64,000 nucleotides of DNA, from positions 23,011 to 87,010 of the forward strand of contig VFJZ01000047.1 of NCBI GenBank assembly GCA_009885805.1, written 5' to 3'. Made by a program: the position numbers and the translations under genes. This stretch comes from Actinomycetota bacterium. Lineage in GTDB: Bacteria; Actinomycetota; Thermoleophilia; Gaiellales; F1-60-MAGs149. Numbering within the stretch: position 1 is the first letter of the stretch; each line of letters begins with the position of its first letter. This document shows positions 16,109 through 25,292 of this stretch, piece after piece. Under the pieces are notes generated by a model. That model was not told the DNA's origin, made no database searches, and saw only the letters and a program-made list of their open reading frames with translations.

Positions 16109-18193
16109 ATGCGATCTCTTTTCTCCCCCGGCCGCCTCGCACGAGCCTCGGCCGAACACCCATGGCGCACCGTCGCCGTCTGGTCGGTCGCGCTGGTCGC
16201 CTCGATCGCCATCATCGCCACGCTTCTGGCGGGTGCGTTGACCACCGACCAGGGCTTCGTCTCGAACCCGGAGTCCGAGCGCGCCAGGGCCGCAATCGAA
16301 GATCGGCAGGGCAGCGCCGAGCGCGTCGTCGAGACCGTCGTCATCCAGCCCGCCTCGGCGGCCGCGCAGGCCGCCGTGATCGGCGCCGTGCAGGGCCTCG
16401 ACACGGTCGCCGCCGTCCAACGAGGGCCGTCGTCGCCCTCGTCGAGCCTGGTGCAGATCGTGATGAAGGGCGACCGCGAGCAGGCCGGCAAGGACGTCGC
16501 TGCGGTGATCGCGGCCGCGCAGGCCGCTGCCGCCCAGTCCAACGCCACCGCTCGCTTCGCCGGTCCCGCCTCGATCGACGTCGACTTCCAGCACATCGCC
16601 GAGAAGGATCTCCAGACCGGCGAGGCGATCGGCATCCCGGTGGCGCTGGTGATCCTGCTGATCGTGTTCGGCGCGTTCGTCTCCGCACTGCTGCCGCTGA
16701 TGCTGGCCGGCGTCGCGATCGTCGTCTCGCTCGCTCTGACGGCGCTCCTCGGACAGGTTTTCGAGCTGTCCTTCTTCGTCACCAACATGATCACGATGAT
16801 GGGCCTCGCCGTCGGCATCGACTACGTGCTGTTCATCGTCTCGCGCTACCGCGAGGAGCGCCTGAAGGGTCTCGAGCGGATCGCGGCGATCGAGCGGGCG
16901 GGATCGACCGCGAGCCGGGCCGTCCTCTTCTCCGGCGTCGCCGTCGTGGTGGCGTTGCTCGGCCTGCTGATCGTGCCGACGACGATCTTCATCTCCCTCG
17001 GCGCCGGCGCGATCCTGGTCGTGCTGTGCGCGATCGCCGCGGCCCTGACGCTGCTTCCCGCCGTGCTCGCCCTGCTCGGCGACCGCATCGACCGCGGCCA
17101 GGTCGGCCGGCTGCTCCCGCGCCGCTTCCGCCGATCCGCGGGCGAGCCCGGGCGCGGCTTCTGGCCGCGCGCAGTCGCCGCCGTCATGCGCCGGCCCGTG
17201 GCGTGGCTGCTCGCGACGACGGCCGTGCTCGCCGTCGCCGCCGTGCCCTACTTCTCGATCTCGACCGGCGCCGCCGGCATCGAGACGCTGCCCACGTCCG
17301 TCGAGTCACGCCAGGCGTTCGACGTGCTCGCCGCCGAGTTCGAGGTCGGCGGCATCGCCCCGGCCCGGATCGCGGTGGCGGACGCCGCGGAGGCCGATCG
17401 CATCACCACGGCGATCGCCGGCGACTCTCGCTTCGGCGTCCCCGTCCTGACGGACGGCGTCCTCGACGTGCCGGTCAACGCGCCCTCGACGAGCGACGCG
17501 GCCGTCGCGGCCGTCCGTCACCTGCGTACCGTCAGCGACAGCCCGGTCGGCGGCGAGACGTCATTGAACGCCGACTACTTCGACATCGTCGACCAGTTCC
17601 TGCCGATCGTGATCGGACTCGTCCTGGCACTGTCGTTCGTGGTGCTGCTGATCGCCTTCCGGTCGCTGGTCGTTCCGGTCGTCGCAATCGCCATGAACAT
17701 CCTCAGCGTTGGCGCCGCCTACGGCGTGCTGGTACTGGTGACGCAGAAGGGCTACGGCGCCGATCTGCTCGGCTTCACGCAGGCACCGACCGTCGACGCC
17801 TGGATTCCCCTGTTCCTGTTCAGCGTCCTGTTCGGCCTCTCGATGGACTACCACGTGTTCCTCCTGTCGCGGATCCGCGAGCGCTACCTCGAGACCGGCG
17901 ACACGGCTGACTCCATCTCGTTCGGCATCACCTCGAGCGCGCGGCTGATCACCGGCGCCGCGCTGATCATGGTCGCCGTCTTCGGCGGCTTCGCGATGGG
18001 CGACCTGGTGATGTTCCAGCAGATGGGCTTCGGTCTCGCTGTCGCCGTGCTCGTCGACGCGACGCTGGTACGGACGATCCTGGTGCCCGCGACCATGAAG
18101 CTGCTGGGCCGTTGGAACTGGTATCTACCGCGCCGGCTCGGGTGGCTGCCGAACGTCGACGTCGAAGGTGCGGCGGTCGGCGTGCGTCAGTAG
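16109..18193 (+). CDS. MMPL-family RND transporter
   Basis: A 694-residue membrane protein with the RND plan: one N-terminal helix, a periplasm-facing loop, five helices including MITMMGLAVGIDYVLFIVSRYREE (MMPL signature), then a second repeat with LFGLSMDYHVFLLSRIRERY. The family exports lipids, siderophores or drugs using the proton gradient. The gene follows tetR by 27 bases with GGAG nine bases before the ATG. Its final bases overlap the convergent L,D-transpeptidase-like gene by 7. The substrate is unknown. Confidence 0.9.
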   Translation: MRSLFSPGRLARASAEHPWRTVAVWSVALVASIAIIATLLAGALTTDQGFVSNPESERARAAIEDRQGSAERVVETVVIQPASAAAQAAVIGAVQGLDTVAAVQRGPSSPSSSLVQIVMKGDREQAGKDVAAVIAAAQAAAAQSNATARFAGPASIDVDFQHIAEKDLQTGEAIGIPVALVILLIVFGAFVSALLPLMLAGVAIVVSLALTALLGQVFELSFFVTNMITMMGLAVGIDYVLFIVSRYREERLKGLERIAAIERAGSTASRAVLFSGVAVVVALLGLLIVPTTIFISLGAGAILVVLCAIAAALTLLPAVLALLGDRIDRGQVGRLLPRRFRRSAGEPGRGFWPRAVAAVMRRPVAWLLATTAVLAVAAVPYFSISTGAAGIETLPTSVESRQAFDVLAAEFEVGGIAPARIAVADAAEADRITTAIAGDSRFGVPVLTDGVLDVPVNAPSTSDAAVAAVRHLRTVSDSPVGGETSLNADYFDIVDQFLPIVIGLVLALSFVVLLIAFRSLVVPVVAIAMNILSVGAAYGVLVLVTQKGYGADLLGFTQAPTVDAWIPLFLFSVLFGLSMDYHVFLLSRIRERYLETGDTADSISFGITSSARLITGAALIMVAVFGGFAMGDLVMFQQMGFGLAVAVLVDATLVRTILVPATMKLLGRWNWYLPRRLGWLPNVDVEGAAVGVRQ

Positions 18194-20115
18194 ACCGCGA
18201 CCGTGGTGCCGACCGTCGCAAAGGCATGGACGGTCGGCGCCTCGGGTGCCGGGATCCAGACGCTGCCGTGGCTGGCCGGGAACGTCGGCACGTCGGCGTA
18301 CTCGTGGAGCCCGTAGCCGGCGCTGAAGTAGCTGACCGATGGCACCCAGATCTGGAACGGGTGAGACCAGTCCCGAGCCTCGCTGCGGTAAATCCGGTAG
18401 GTGCCGAGCGGCGTCGTGAATCCTGGCTTCCCCGTCGAGGTGTGGATCGCGCGCACGACCTTGCCGGCATCGACGAGCAGGACGACACCCTTCCGGCGGT
18501 GCACCTCGATGCGGCGGCCGCCGGCGACCGTCGGCACCGGTGCGGTCGCATCCGTCAGCGCCGCCCGCGTCGCGGGCCCGGTGAAGCCGTCGCGTTCAAG
18601 GCCGGTCCACGACTGGAACGCCATGACCGCCTGGCGTGTGCGGTAGTCGTAGCGGCCCGTCGCCGTCCCGGACGGCAGGTACCGCAGTTCGATCAGCCGC
18701 TGCTGCACGTCGGCGACGTTCCCGGCCAGGACCCCGGGCCCCGGACGAGGGACGACGACGGTCGCGGGCGGATCGACGCTGGTCTCGCGCCAGGAGGCGG
18801 CGCTGCCCTGCGACCCGACCAGGACCCGCACCGAGTCGACGAAGGTGAACTGATCGGCGGTCATGACGACCTGCGCGATGCGTGCGGCGATCGCCGTCTG
18901 GTCCTCACCCGCGGCAAAGGCGTCGGACAGGTCGATCGTCGCGACGCTCCCACGCAGCCGCACCTCGAGCAGGGTCGTCGTGCGCGGGATGACGGTGCGT
19001 ACGTCGAGGCGCGTCTTCTCACCGCCCGTCGGCCCGATCAGCAGGCGCCGGATCGCCTCGCGGACGGTCGCCTCCGGCGCAAGGCCGGCGGGGAGCGTCC
19101 GCTGCCGCGGAGCGATCTGCAGGCCGCGGATGAAGTAGACGCGGACGTTACGGTCCGTGGTGCCGACGGGCGGGGCGCCGGCGGGGACGTCGGCGAGCGT
19201 CTCGGGGGCCACGGCCTTGACCTGATCCGCGAACGCCTGCGTGATCAGGCCCCGTGCGAGCAGGAAGTCGGCTGCCGTCCGCCGCACGGGGCGCCGTCGT
19301 CGGAGCACGGCGTCGTTCAGCGCGCGCACCCGTGAGGTCGCGAGCACGGCGGAGACGCCGTCGATCTCCGCCTGCAACCCGGGCGCCGCGTCGGCGGCGG
19401 CCTGGCGGAGGACGACGAAGCCGCGAGCGGGCGTGCCCGTGAACGCACCCTTGTCGTCACGGAGCACCACGAGGCCGAGACGCGCGGGCTCCGGATCGGT
19501 CGCCAGCGCATGGATGCAGTGCGCACGCCCGTCCCGGATCGGCGAGTAGCGGCTGGCGGTCGGCTGGACCTCGAGGCCGCGGAACAGGGCGCCGTACTCG
19601 CGTCCGAGAACGACGAGGCCGTCGGGCCCGAGCAGGTGCCCTCGCGTCGCCGCGTAGACGATCTGCTTCGGGTGCCGTCGGAGGCTGGCGAGCGATCGCA
19701 GCCGCAGGCGGCTGACGATCTGCCTCGTGCAGGCGACGCGCCCGGCCGTGGACAACGGCGCCGGCGTGGTGGCGATCAGTCCGAGCGGAGCGTACGCCTC
19801 ACGAATCCCGGCGAGGACGGTCGCGAGATCGGTCACTGGCAGCCGGTCGAGGATCGCCAGGTGCGCCGACGCCGTCGACTCGGGGTAGAGGTCGATCGTC
19901 CCCGCGCTGATCGCGGCGTGCGCCACCGCACTCGACGCGGCCCGCCGGTAGACCACCTCGTGACCCTTCGCCTCCAGCGCGAGACCGTACACCTGGCCGA
20001 CGATCGCGCTCTCGGACGTGCCGAGGTCCGCGATCACCAGCCTGGCAGCGTGAGCCGGCGGCGTCGCGATGACAACGGCTGCAGCCGCCACCAGCGCGCG
20101 AATGACGAGTCGCAT
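18187..20115 (-). CDS. Four-domain secreted fusion: OpuAC-like, GerMN, PG-binding and YkuD-like domains
   Basis: A 642-residue protein with a signal peptide (1-23, ending PAHA). Residues about 24-295 resemble the OpuAC/ProX glycine-betaine binding domain (LGTSESAIVGQVYGLALEAKG, GTIDLYPEST). Residues about 312-430 are a GerMN domain (VRVYFIRG, TTLLEVRLRGSVATIDLSDAF, QVVMTADQF). Residues about 460-515 are PG_binding_1 (VQQRLIELRYLPSGTATG). The rest is a YkuD L,D-transpeptidase fold (TPLGTYRIYR, GLHEY). In the usual SHGC active-site motif this protein has Ser615-His616-Gly617-Ser618 (codon AGC), so the catalytic Cys is missing. The role is probably envelope-bound sensing or peptidoglycan anchoring. 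A TATACT box lies 6 bases before the ATG. Confidence 0.82.
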   Translation of the reverse strand: MRLVIRALVAAAAVVIATPPAHAARLVIADLGTSESAIVGQVYGLALEAKGHEVVYRRAASSAVAHAAISAGTIDLYPESTASAHLAILDRLPVTDLATVLAGIREAYAPLGLIATTPAPLSTAGRVACTRQIVSRLRLRSLASLRRHPKQIVYAATRGHLLGPDGLVVLGREYGALFRGLEVQPTASRYSPIRDGRAHCIHALATDPEPARLGLVVLRDDKGAFTGTPARGFVVLRQAAADAAPGLQAEIDGVSAVLATSRVRALNDAVLRRRRPVRRTAADFLLARGLITQAFADQVKAVAPETLADVPAGAPPVGTTDRNVRVYFIRGLQIAPRQRTLPAGLAPEATVREAIRRLLIGPTGGEKTRLDVRTVIPRTTTLLEVRLRGSVATIDLSDAFAAGEDQTAIAARIAQVVMTADQFTFVDSVRVLVGSQGSAASWRETSVDPPATVVVPRPGPGVLAGNVADVQQRLIELRYLPSGTATGRYDYRTRQAVMAFQSWTGLERDGFTGPATRAALTDATAPVPTVAGGRRIEVHRRKGVVLLVDAGKVVRAIHTSTGKPGFTTPLGTYRIYRSEARDWSHPFQIWVPSVSYFSAGYGLHEYADVPTFPASHGSVWIPAPEAPTVHAFATVGTTVAVY

Positions 20116-20121
20116 CGGGCA

Positions 20122-20127
20122 AGTATA
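20122..20127 (-). promoter_or_regulatory. TATACT -10 box, leaderless start of the YkuD-fusion gene
   Basis: On the minus strand TATACT ends exactly 6 bases before the ATG at 20115. That spacing places the transcription start at or next to the start codon. The promoter lies in the 29-base gap after the glmS stop. Confidence 0.7.
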
Positions 20128-20144
20128 GGGCGCTGCGCGGCGAG

Positions 20145-21983
20145 CTACTCGACGGTGACGGTCTTCGCCAGGTTCCGCGGCTTGTCGATGTCGAGACCGA
20201 GTTCGCGCGCGATGTGGTACGCGAGGAGCTGCAGCGGGATGACGGCCAGGATGGGCTCGAGCTCGGGCAGCGTCCGCGGCACCTCGATCACGTGCTGGGC
20301 GTGCTCGTGGATGTTGGTGTTGCCCTCGGTGACGACGGCGATGACGGCTGCGCCGCGCGCCTTCACCTCCTGCAGGTTCGAGACGATCTTCTCGTACACG
20401 TGCGAGTCGGTGGCGACGGCGACCACCGGCGTCTCATCCGTCAGCAGCGCGATCGGACCGTGCTTCATCTCGCCGGCGGCGTAGGCGTCGGTCGGGATGT
20501 AGGACAGCTCCTTCAGCTTCAGAGCTCCCTCCTGGCAGATCGGCAGACCGATGTGGCGCCCGAGGAAGAGAAAGAAGCGATGGGTGCTGAACTCGCGGGC
20601 GAGCTGTTCGACCTTCGCGTGCATCGCGGCGTCGTCGAGCAGCCGCTGCACGAGTTCCGGCAGCCGTTCGAGCTCGCGACCGATCTCGGCGATGCGGGCC
20701 GGTTCGAGCCGCCAGCGAAGCTGTGCCAACCGCAGCGCGAACAGCGTCATCAGCGCGATCTGCGCAGTGAAGCACTTCGACGAGCCGACGCTGATCTCGA
20801 GCCCGGCACGCGTGTAGAGGACGCCGTCCGCAACGCGCGTCACGGCGCTTCCCATGACGTTCGTGATCGCCACGACCCTGGCGCCGCGCTCGCGCGCCAG
20901 CTGCACCGCCGCCAACGTGTCCGCCGTCTCGCCCGACTGGGAGATCGCGAGGACGAGCGTCCGCGGGTCGAACACGGCCTTGCGGTAGCGCCACTCCGAC
21001 GCGACGTCAGCCTCGGTCGCGACTCCCGCCCACTCCTCGATCAGGTACCGACCGACGAGTCCCGCGTGCAGCGCCGTGCCGCAGCCGACGATCAGGACGC
21101 GGTCGATCTCGGCGAGTTCGGCGTCGGACAGGCCGATGCCGTCGAGGTGCAGCTCGCCATCGCGGTACCGCTCGCCGATCGTATCGGCGATGGCGCGTGG
21201 CTGCTCGTGGATCTCCTTCAGCATGAAGGTCTCGTAGCCGCCCTTCTCGGCGACCTCGATCGTCGCGTCCGCCTCCTCCACGGCGCGCTCGCGCGCGGGC
21301 CCGCCGGCGATCGGCCAGAAACGGGCGCCGTCGGGGCGAAGATCGACGATCTCGCCCTCCTCGACGTGCTGCACCTGGCGCGTCTGCTCGAGGAACGCAG
21401 GCAGGAACGAGGCGATGTACATCTCGCCGTCGCCCTTGCCGACGACGAGCGGCGGCCAGGCGAGCCGGGCCGCAACGATTCGGTCCGGCTCGTCCCGCGC
21501 CAGCGCGAGGAAGGCGAAGTGGCCGTCCAGGCGCGGGTAGACCTTCCGCACGGCCTCGACGAGGTCGCCCTCGTAGGCGTCGGCGAGCAGGTGGACGAGC
21601 GCCTCGGTGTCGGTATCCGAGCTGAGCGTGTGGCCACCCGCGACCACCTCGGCGCGCAAGTCGACGTAGTTCTCGACGATCCCGTTCATGAGGACCGCGA
21701 TGCGGCCGTCGTTCGACAGGAACGGATGCGCATTGCGGTCGAAGACGCCACCGTGCGTGGCCCACCGGGTGTGCCCCATACCGAGCGTCGCCGGCGACCC
21801 GTTATCCCCGACGAGCCGACGGAGGTCGGCGACCTTGCCGACGGTGCGGTCGCGCACGAGCGCACCATCCTCGAGCAACACGATGCCAGCCGAGTCGTAG
21901 CCCCGGTACTCGAGCCGTTCGAGTCCGTCGAGAATCAGGCCCTTGCAGGCGCGCGGGCCGGTGTAGCCGATGATGCCGCACAT
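20145..21983 (-). CDS. glmS: Glutamine-fructose-6-phosphate aminotransferase (isomerising)
   Basis: A 612-residue cytoplasmic enzyme making glucosamine-6-phosphate, the first step to UDP-GlcNAc and peptidoglycan. Cys2 in MCGIIGYTGPRACKG is the N-terminal glutaminase nucleophile. RYDSAG-like and GHTRWATHG blocks follow, then two SIS domains (ISQSGETADTLAAVQLA; CQEGALKLKEL) and the conserved C-terminal PRNLAKTVTVE. It follows glmM by 7 bases, giving a cell-wall precursor operon together with ribosomal genes rplM and rpsI. Confidence 0.97.
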   Translation of the reverse strand: MCGIIGYTGPRACKGLILDGLERLEYRGYDSAGIVLLEDGALVRDRTVGKVADLRRLVGDNGSPATLGMGHTRWATHGGVFDRNAHPFLSNDGRIAVLMNGIVENYVDLRAEVVAGGHTLSSDTDTEALVHLLADAYEGDLVEAVRKVYPRLDGHFAFLALARDEPDRIVAARLAWPPLVVGKGDGEMYIASFLPAFLEQTRQVQHVEEGEIVDLRPDGARFWPIAGGPARERAVEEADATIEVAEKGGYETFMLKEIHEQPRAIADTIGERYRDGELHLDGIGLSDAELAEIDRVLIVGCGTALHAGLVGRYLIEEWAGVATEADVASEWRYRKAVFDPRTLVLAISQSGETADTLAAVQLARERGARVVAITNVMGSAVTRVADGVLYTRAGLEISVGSSKCFTAQIALMTLFALRLAQLRWRLEPARIAEIGRELERLPELVQRLLDDAAMHAKVEQLAREFSTHRFFLFLGRHIGLPICQEGALKLKELSYIPTDAYAAGEMKHGPIALLTDETPVVAVATDSHVYEKIVSNLQEVKARGAAVIAVVTEGNTNIHEHAQHVIEVPRTLPELEPILAVIPLQLLAYHIARELGLDIDKPRNLAKTVTVE

Positions 21984-21990
21984 ACGTCCC

Positions 21991-23331
21991 TCACTCTAGC
22001 CCGAGCTCTGCCTCGACAACCGCGAGCAGGGCGGCGCAGTGGCGCTCGCAGGTGGTCTCGTCGGCCGCCTCGACCATGACCCGCACGAGCGGCTCGGTGC
22101 CCGATGCACGCAGCACCACACGGCCCTCGCGTCCGAGTTCCGCCTCCGCCGTCCGCACGGCCTCCCAGACCGGCACGGCGTCGCGCAGCCTCGTGCGGTC
22201 GGCGCGAACGGAGACCAGACGCTGAGGGTACTTGGTGACGAGCGCCGCGGCCTCGGCCAGGCTCTCGCCGGCGCGCGCCAGGGCAGCCAGCAGCAGCGCC
22301 GCCGTCAACGGACCGTCACCGGTCGTGCCATGTGCGAGCGAGATGATGTGGCCGGACTGCTCACCGCCGAGCGTGGCGCCGTCGCGACGCATCGCCTCCA
22401 GCACGTACCGATCGCCGACATCCGTGATGATCGCGGTGCAGCCGAGCGCCTCGAGCGCACGGTGCAGACCGAGGTTGGCCATCGACGTCAGAACGACCCG
22501 GCGGCCCGGCAACGCTCCCTGGGCGAGGAGGTCACGCGCCAGGATCGCGAGGATGTGGTCGCCGTCCACGACGCTGCCCGCCGCATCGACGCAGAGCAGG
22601 CGATCGGCGTCACCGTCGAACGCGAGACCGAGATCGTGGCCGCCCCGCGCGACGACCGCCGCGACGTGCTCGAGGTGCGTCGATCCGCAGCGGACGTTGA
22701 TGTTGACGCCGTTCGGCGCGGCGCCGACCACGTCGTGGCGGACGCCGAGTCGCTCGAACAGCCGGGCGGCGATCGGGGCGGCGGCACCGTGGGCGCAGTC
22801 CACGGCGACGTGCAGCCCAGACAGGTCGCCCGCCGCCGCCGCCGACACCCACGTCGAGTAGCGGTCGGCGCCGTCCACGATCGGCTCGCTGGTGCCGACG
22901 CCGTAGCCGGTCGGCGGATCGAACGAGTCCACGAGCAGGGCCTCGATGCGGTGCTCGTCGTCATCCGTCAGCTTGAACCCATCACCGCCGAAGAACTTGA
23001 TGCCGTTGTCCGGATACGGGTTGTGGCTGGCCGAGATGACCGCGCCGAGGTCGGCGCCGAGGTCGCGCGCGAGCCAGGCGACGGCCGGCGTCGGCACGAT
23101 CCCGGCCCGGAGAGCGATACCGCCGGCCGACGCGATGCCGGCGCAGATCGCGTCTTCGAGCATCGGGCCCGAGCGACGCGTGTCACGGCCGACGACGACG
23201 CGTGGACGCTCCGCCCCGCGCTCGATCATCAGTCGTGCCGCAGCCCGGCCGAGGCCGAGCGCGAGGTCGGGTGTCAGGACGTCGTTGGCGACGCCGCGGA
23301 CGCCGTCCGTGCCGAAATGGTGGCGAGCCAA
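21991..23331 (-). CDS. glmM: Phosphoglucosamine mutase
   Basis: A 446-residue enzyme interconverting glucosamine-6-P and glucosamine-1-P. ISASHNPYPDNGIKFFG holds the phosphorylated Ser, DGDADR binds Mg2+, and RASGTEPLVRVMVEA is the C-terminal phosphate-binding loop. Translation starts at TTG 23331 (reading ARHHFGTDGVRG next), 9 bases after the rpsI stop, with no strong Shine-Dalgarno sequence, so it is probably coupled to rpsI. Confidence 0.96.
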   Translation of the reverse strand: MARHHFGTDGVRGVANDVLTPDLALGLGRAAARLMIERGAERPRVVVGRDTRRSGPMLEDAICAGIASAGGIALRAGIVPTPAVAWLARDLGADLGAVISASHNPYPDNGIKFFGGDGFKLTDDDEHRIEALLVDSFDPPTGYGVGTSEPIVDGADRYSTWVSAAAAGDLSGLHVAVDCAHGAAAPIAARLFERLGVRHDVVGAAPNGVNINVRCGSTHLEHVAAVVARGGHDLGLAFDGDADRLLCVDAAGSVVDGDHILAILARDLLAQGALPGRRVVLTSMANLGLHRALEALGCTAIITDVGDRYVLEAMRRDGATLGGEQSGHIISLAHGTTGDGPLTAALLLAALARAGESLAEAAALVTKYPQRLVSVRADRTRLRDAVPVWEAVRTAEAELGREGRVVLRASGTEPLVRVMVEAADETTCERHCAALLAVVEAELGLE

Positions 23332-23340
23332 CGGAGTCAG

Positions 23341-23739
23341 CTAGCGCTTCGAGAACTGCGGGCGCCGCCGAGCCTTCTTGAGGCCGGCCTTCTTGCGCTC
23401 GACCTCGCGCGCGTCACGGGTCAGGAAACCCGCCTTCTTGAGCGGTCCGCGCAGCTCGGGGTCGGCCTCGAGCAGCGCCCGCGCGATTCCGTGGCGGAGG
23501 GCCCCGGCCTGCCCGGTGACGCCCCCGCCGTGCAGTCGCGCGATCACGTCGAAATGCTTCTCCATCTCGACGAGCGTCAGCGAGGCCAGCGCCAGCATCC
23601 GGTCGGAGGGGCGCGGGAAGTAGTCGAGAATGCCGCGCCCGTTGCACGAGACGGTGCCGTCTCCCGGCACGAGGCGCACGCGCGCGACCGAGGTCTTGCG
23701 CTTGCCGGTGCCCTGGTAGACAGCCTTGTCAGAAGCCAC
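23341..23739 (-). CDS. rpsI: 30S ribosomal protein S9
   Basis: 132 residues with [33 protein letters not shown] and the universal C-terminal RRPQFSKR that reaches the P-site tRNA. The GTG start is preceded by AGGAAGGAA at suitable spacing. It lies 18 bases after rplM, the usual L13-S9 operon, continued by glmM. Confidence 0.97.
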   Translation of the reverse strand: MASDKAVYQGTGKRKTSVARVRLVPGDGTVSCNGRGILDYFPRPSDRMLALASLTLVEMEKHFDVIARLHGGGVTGQAGALRHGIARALLEADPELRGPLKKAGFLTRDAREVERKKAGLKKARRRPQFSKR

Positions 23740-23757
23740 GATAGTTCCTTCCTACGG

Positions 23758-24189
23758 TCACGGGAGCGGCGCCGGCTGCTGCGCGTCGTGCGGGTGAGCG
23801 GCGCCGGCGTAGATCTTCAACTTGCGGAGCTGTGCCCGCGCGATCCGGTTCTTCGGCAGCATGCCGCGAACGGCGTGGCGGATAACCTCTTCGGGCCGGC
23901 GCGCCAGCTGCTCGGCGAGCGTTCGCTGCCTGATGCCGCCCGGGTAGCCGGAGTGGCGGTAGTAGATCTTCTGCTCGAGCTTGCGGCCGGTGACGCGAAT
24001 ACGCTCGCAGTTGACAACGACGACGAAGTCGCCCGTGTCGACGTGCGGCGCGTACTGCGGCTTGAGCTTGCCGCGCAGGGTGTCGGCGATCCGGGTCGCG
24101 AGGCGACCGAGCGTCTCGCCGTCGGCGTCGACGACGTACCAGGCCCGATCGATCTCGCCGGGCTTCGGGCTGTAGGTCTTCTGCGGCAC
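23758..24189 (-). CDS. rplM: 50S ribosomal protein L13
   Basis: 143 residues opening [35 protein letters not shown], with the L13 motifs [12 protein letters not shown] and [13 protein letters not shown]. The GTG start at 24189 is fixed by this conserved opening; the open frame continues much further upstream but is not conserved. A leader of about 75 bases precedes it. Confidence 0.96.
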   Translation of the reverse strand: MPQKTYSPKPGEIDRAWYVVDADGETLGRLATRIADTLRGKLKPQYAPHVDTGDFVVVVNCERIRVTGRKLEQKIYYRHSGYPGGIRQRTLAEQLARRPEEVIRHAVRGMLPKNRIARAQLRKLKIYAGAAHPHDAQQPAPLP

Positions 24190-24277
24190 GGCTATCCGTC
24201 GGAGTGGTGGTCGGTGCCCCTGTCGGGCAAGAGGCGGCGTCTGCGCGGTCGGACCGTGCGACGACCGGCGGACTATA
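24190..24277 (-). promoter_or_regulatory. rplM-rpsI promoter and untranslated leader
   Basis: TATAGT (24277-24272, minus strand) is a -10 box overlapping the stop of the upstream membrane gene. It would start transcription near 24265, leaving about 75 leader bases. The leader has a small hairpin (TGCCC-GACAG-GGGCA). An L13-type autogenous leader is possible but no known consensus was recognised. Confidence 0.45.
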
Positions 24278-24860
24278 GCAGGGAGCGATCGAGCCAGACA
24301 CCAGCGAGGACGCCCAGCGTGCAGGCCGAGACGATGGCGAGACCCCCGCCCCGAGCGACGATGCGGGCGATGCCCGGATCGCCGCCGAGCCGCTCGACGA
24401 GACGGCGGGCGAGACCGGCCGGCAGGCCCTTGAACGTCGTTCGCGTGAAGGCGGAGGAGCGGCCGATCGACACGAGTCCGATCAGCGGGACGCCACCCAT
24501 GACGACGAAAACGACCCCGGCGAACAGCGCACCCCCACGCCCGCCGAAGCCGTCCGGCGGCGCGAACCCGTACTCGAGGAAGTTCCAGCCGAGCGACAGG
24601 AACAGCGCAGGCCAGGCGAAGCCGATCAGCACCGGCAGGCCGGCGCGGAGTGCGTAGAAGACGGAGCCGAACGCGGCGAGCATGCCGACGATGATCGCGA
24701 GCGGAATCGAAACGGCGGTGCCGGACGGGCAGGGCGGGAACGCCCCGCCGCAGGAGCCGCCGATCTCCATCACCGCGCGCATCCCGAAGAAGAGCAGCGT
24801 CAGGCAGAGCGCGACGAGGCCGTACAGGCCCAGCGCGACGATCGTGGCGGTCCGCTCCAT
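24273..24860 (-). CDS. Hypothetical polytopic membrane protein
   Basis: 195 residues with about five hydrophobic segments, starting [27 protein letters not shown]. Two Cys ([14 protein letters not shown]) lie in the first extracytoplasmic loop and could form a disulfide. No family was recognised. TACTGT (24874-24869) lies 8 bases before the ATG and overlaps the divergent -10 of the HIT gene. Confidence 0.65.
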   Translation of the reverse strand: MERTATIVALGLYGLVALCLTLLFFGMRAVMEIGGSCGGAFPPCPSGTAVSIPLAIIVGMLAAFGSVFYALRAGLPVLIGFAWPALFLSLGWNFLEYGFAPPDGFGGRGGALFAGVVFVVMGGVPLIGLVSIGRSSAFTRTTFKGLPAGLARRLVERLGGDPGIARIVARGGGLAIVSACTLGVLAGVWLDRSLL

Positions 24861-24868
24861 CGTTTCCC

Positions 24869-24878
24869 ACAGTAGACT
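24869..24878. promoter_or_regulatory. Overlapping divergent -10 boxes (membrane protein / HIT)
   Basis: Minus-strand TACTGT (24874-24869) and plus-strand TAGACT (24873-24878) share two bases. Only 27 bases separate the two ATGs, so polymerase binding at one start should exclude the other. This is read from position and the TANNNT pattern. Confidence 0.5.
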
Positions 24879-24887
24879 GGCCGCCCG

Positions 24888-25289
24888 ATGGACTGCATCT
24901 TCTGCCGGATCGTGGCCGGCGAGCTACCAGCGACGGTGATCCGCTCGGACGAGCGGACGATCGCCTTCATGGATATCAACCCCGGCAGTCGCGGGCACTG
25001 CCTGGTCATCCCCCGCGCCCACGCCGCCGATCTCGCCGAGATCGCGTCCGACGATCTCGCTGCCTGCATCGCGGCCGCGCAGGACCTCGCCCGGCGCGCC
25101 CTCGACCGGCTCGGCGCGGAGGGCGTCAACCTCGTCAACTCCTGCCGAGCGGCCGCCTGGCAGACGGTCTTCCACTTCCACCTGCACGTGATCCCGCGCT
25201 ACAGCGGCGACGGGCTCGTGCTGCCGTGGACGCCGGCGCCGGCCGCCGCCGCTGATCTGGCCGCGGCTGCGCGACTGCTCAGCGCGTAG
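24888..25289 (+). CDS. HIT-family (histidine triad) nucleotide hydrolase
   Basis: 133 residues. The opening [31 protein letters not shown] and the triad [10 protein letters not shown] (H-x-H-x-H-x-x) place it in the Hint/HinT branch, which hydrolyses nucleoside phosphoramidates. The two N-terminal Cys suggest a Zn site with later His residues, as in many bacterial HIT proteins. It ends 3 bases before the convergent guaA stop. Confidence 0.92.
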   Translation: MDCIFCRIVAGELPATVIRSDERTIAFMDINPGSRGHCLVIPRAHAADLAEIASDDLAACIAAAQDLARRALDRLGAEGVNLVNSCRAAAWQTVFHFHLHVIPRYSGDGLVLPWTPAPAAAADLAAAARLLSA

Positions 25290-25292
25290 CGG

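Noticed and set aside
15370..17910. 846-codon plus-strand frame across tetR and the MMPL gene
   Set aside because: Arg/Asp-rich shadow in another frame of the TetR and MMPL genes; no motif and no start context.
22039..24657. 872-codon plus-strand frame across glmM, rpsI and rplM
   Set aside because: Antisense shadow of four recognised genes; low-complexity Arg/Asp/Val content.
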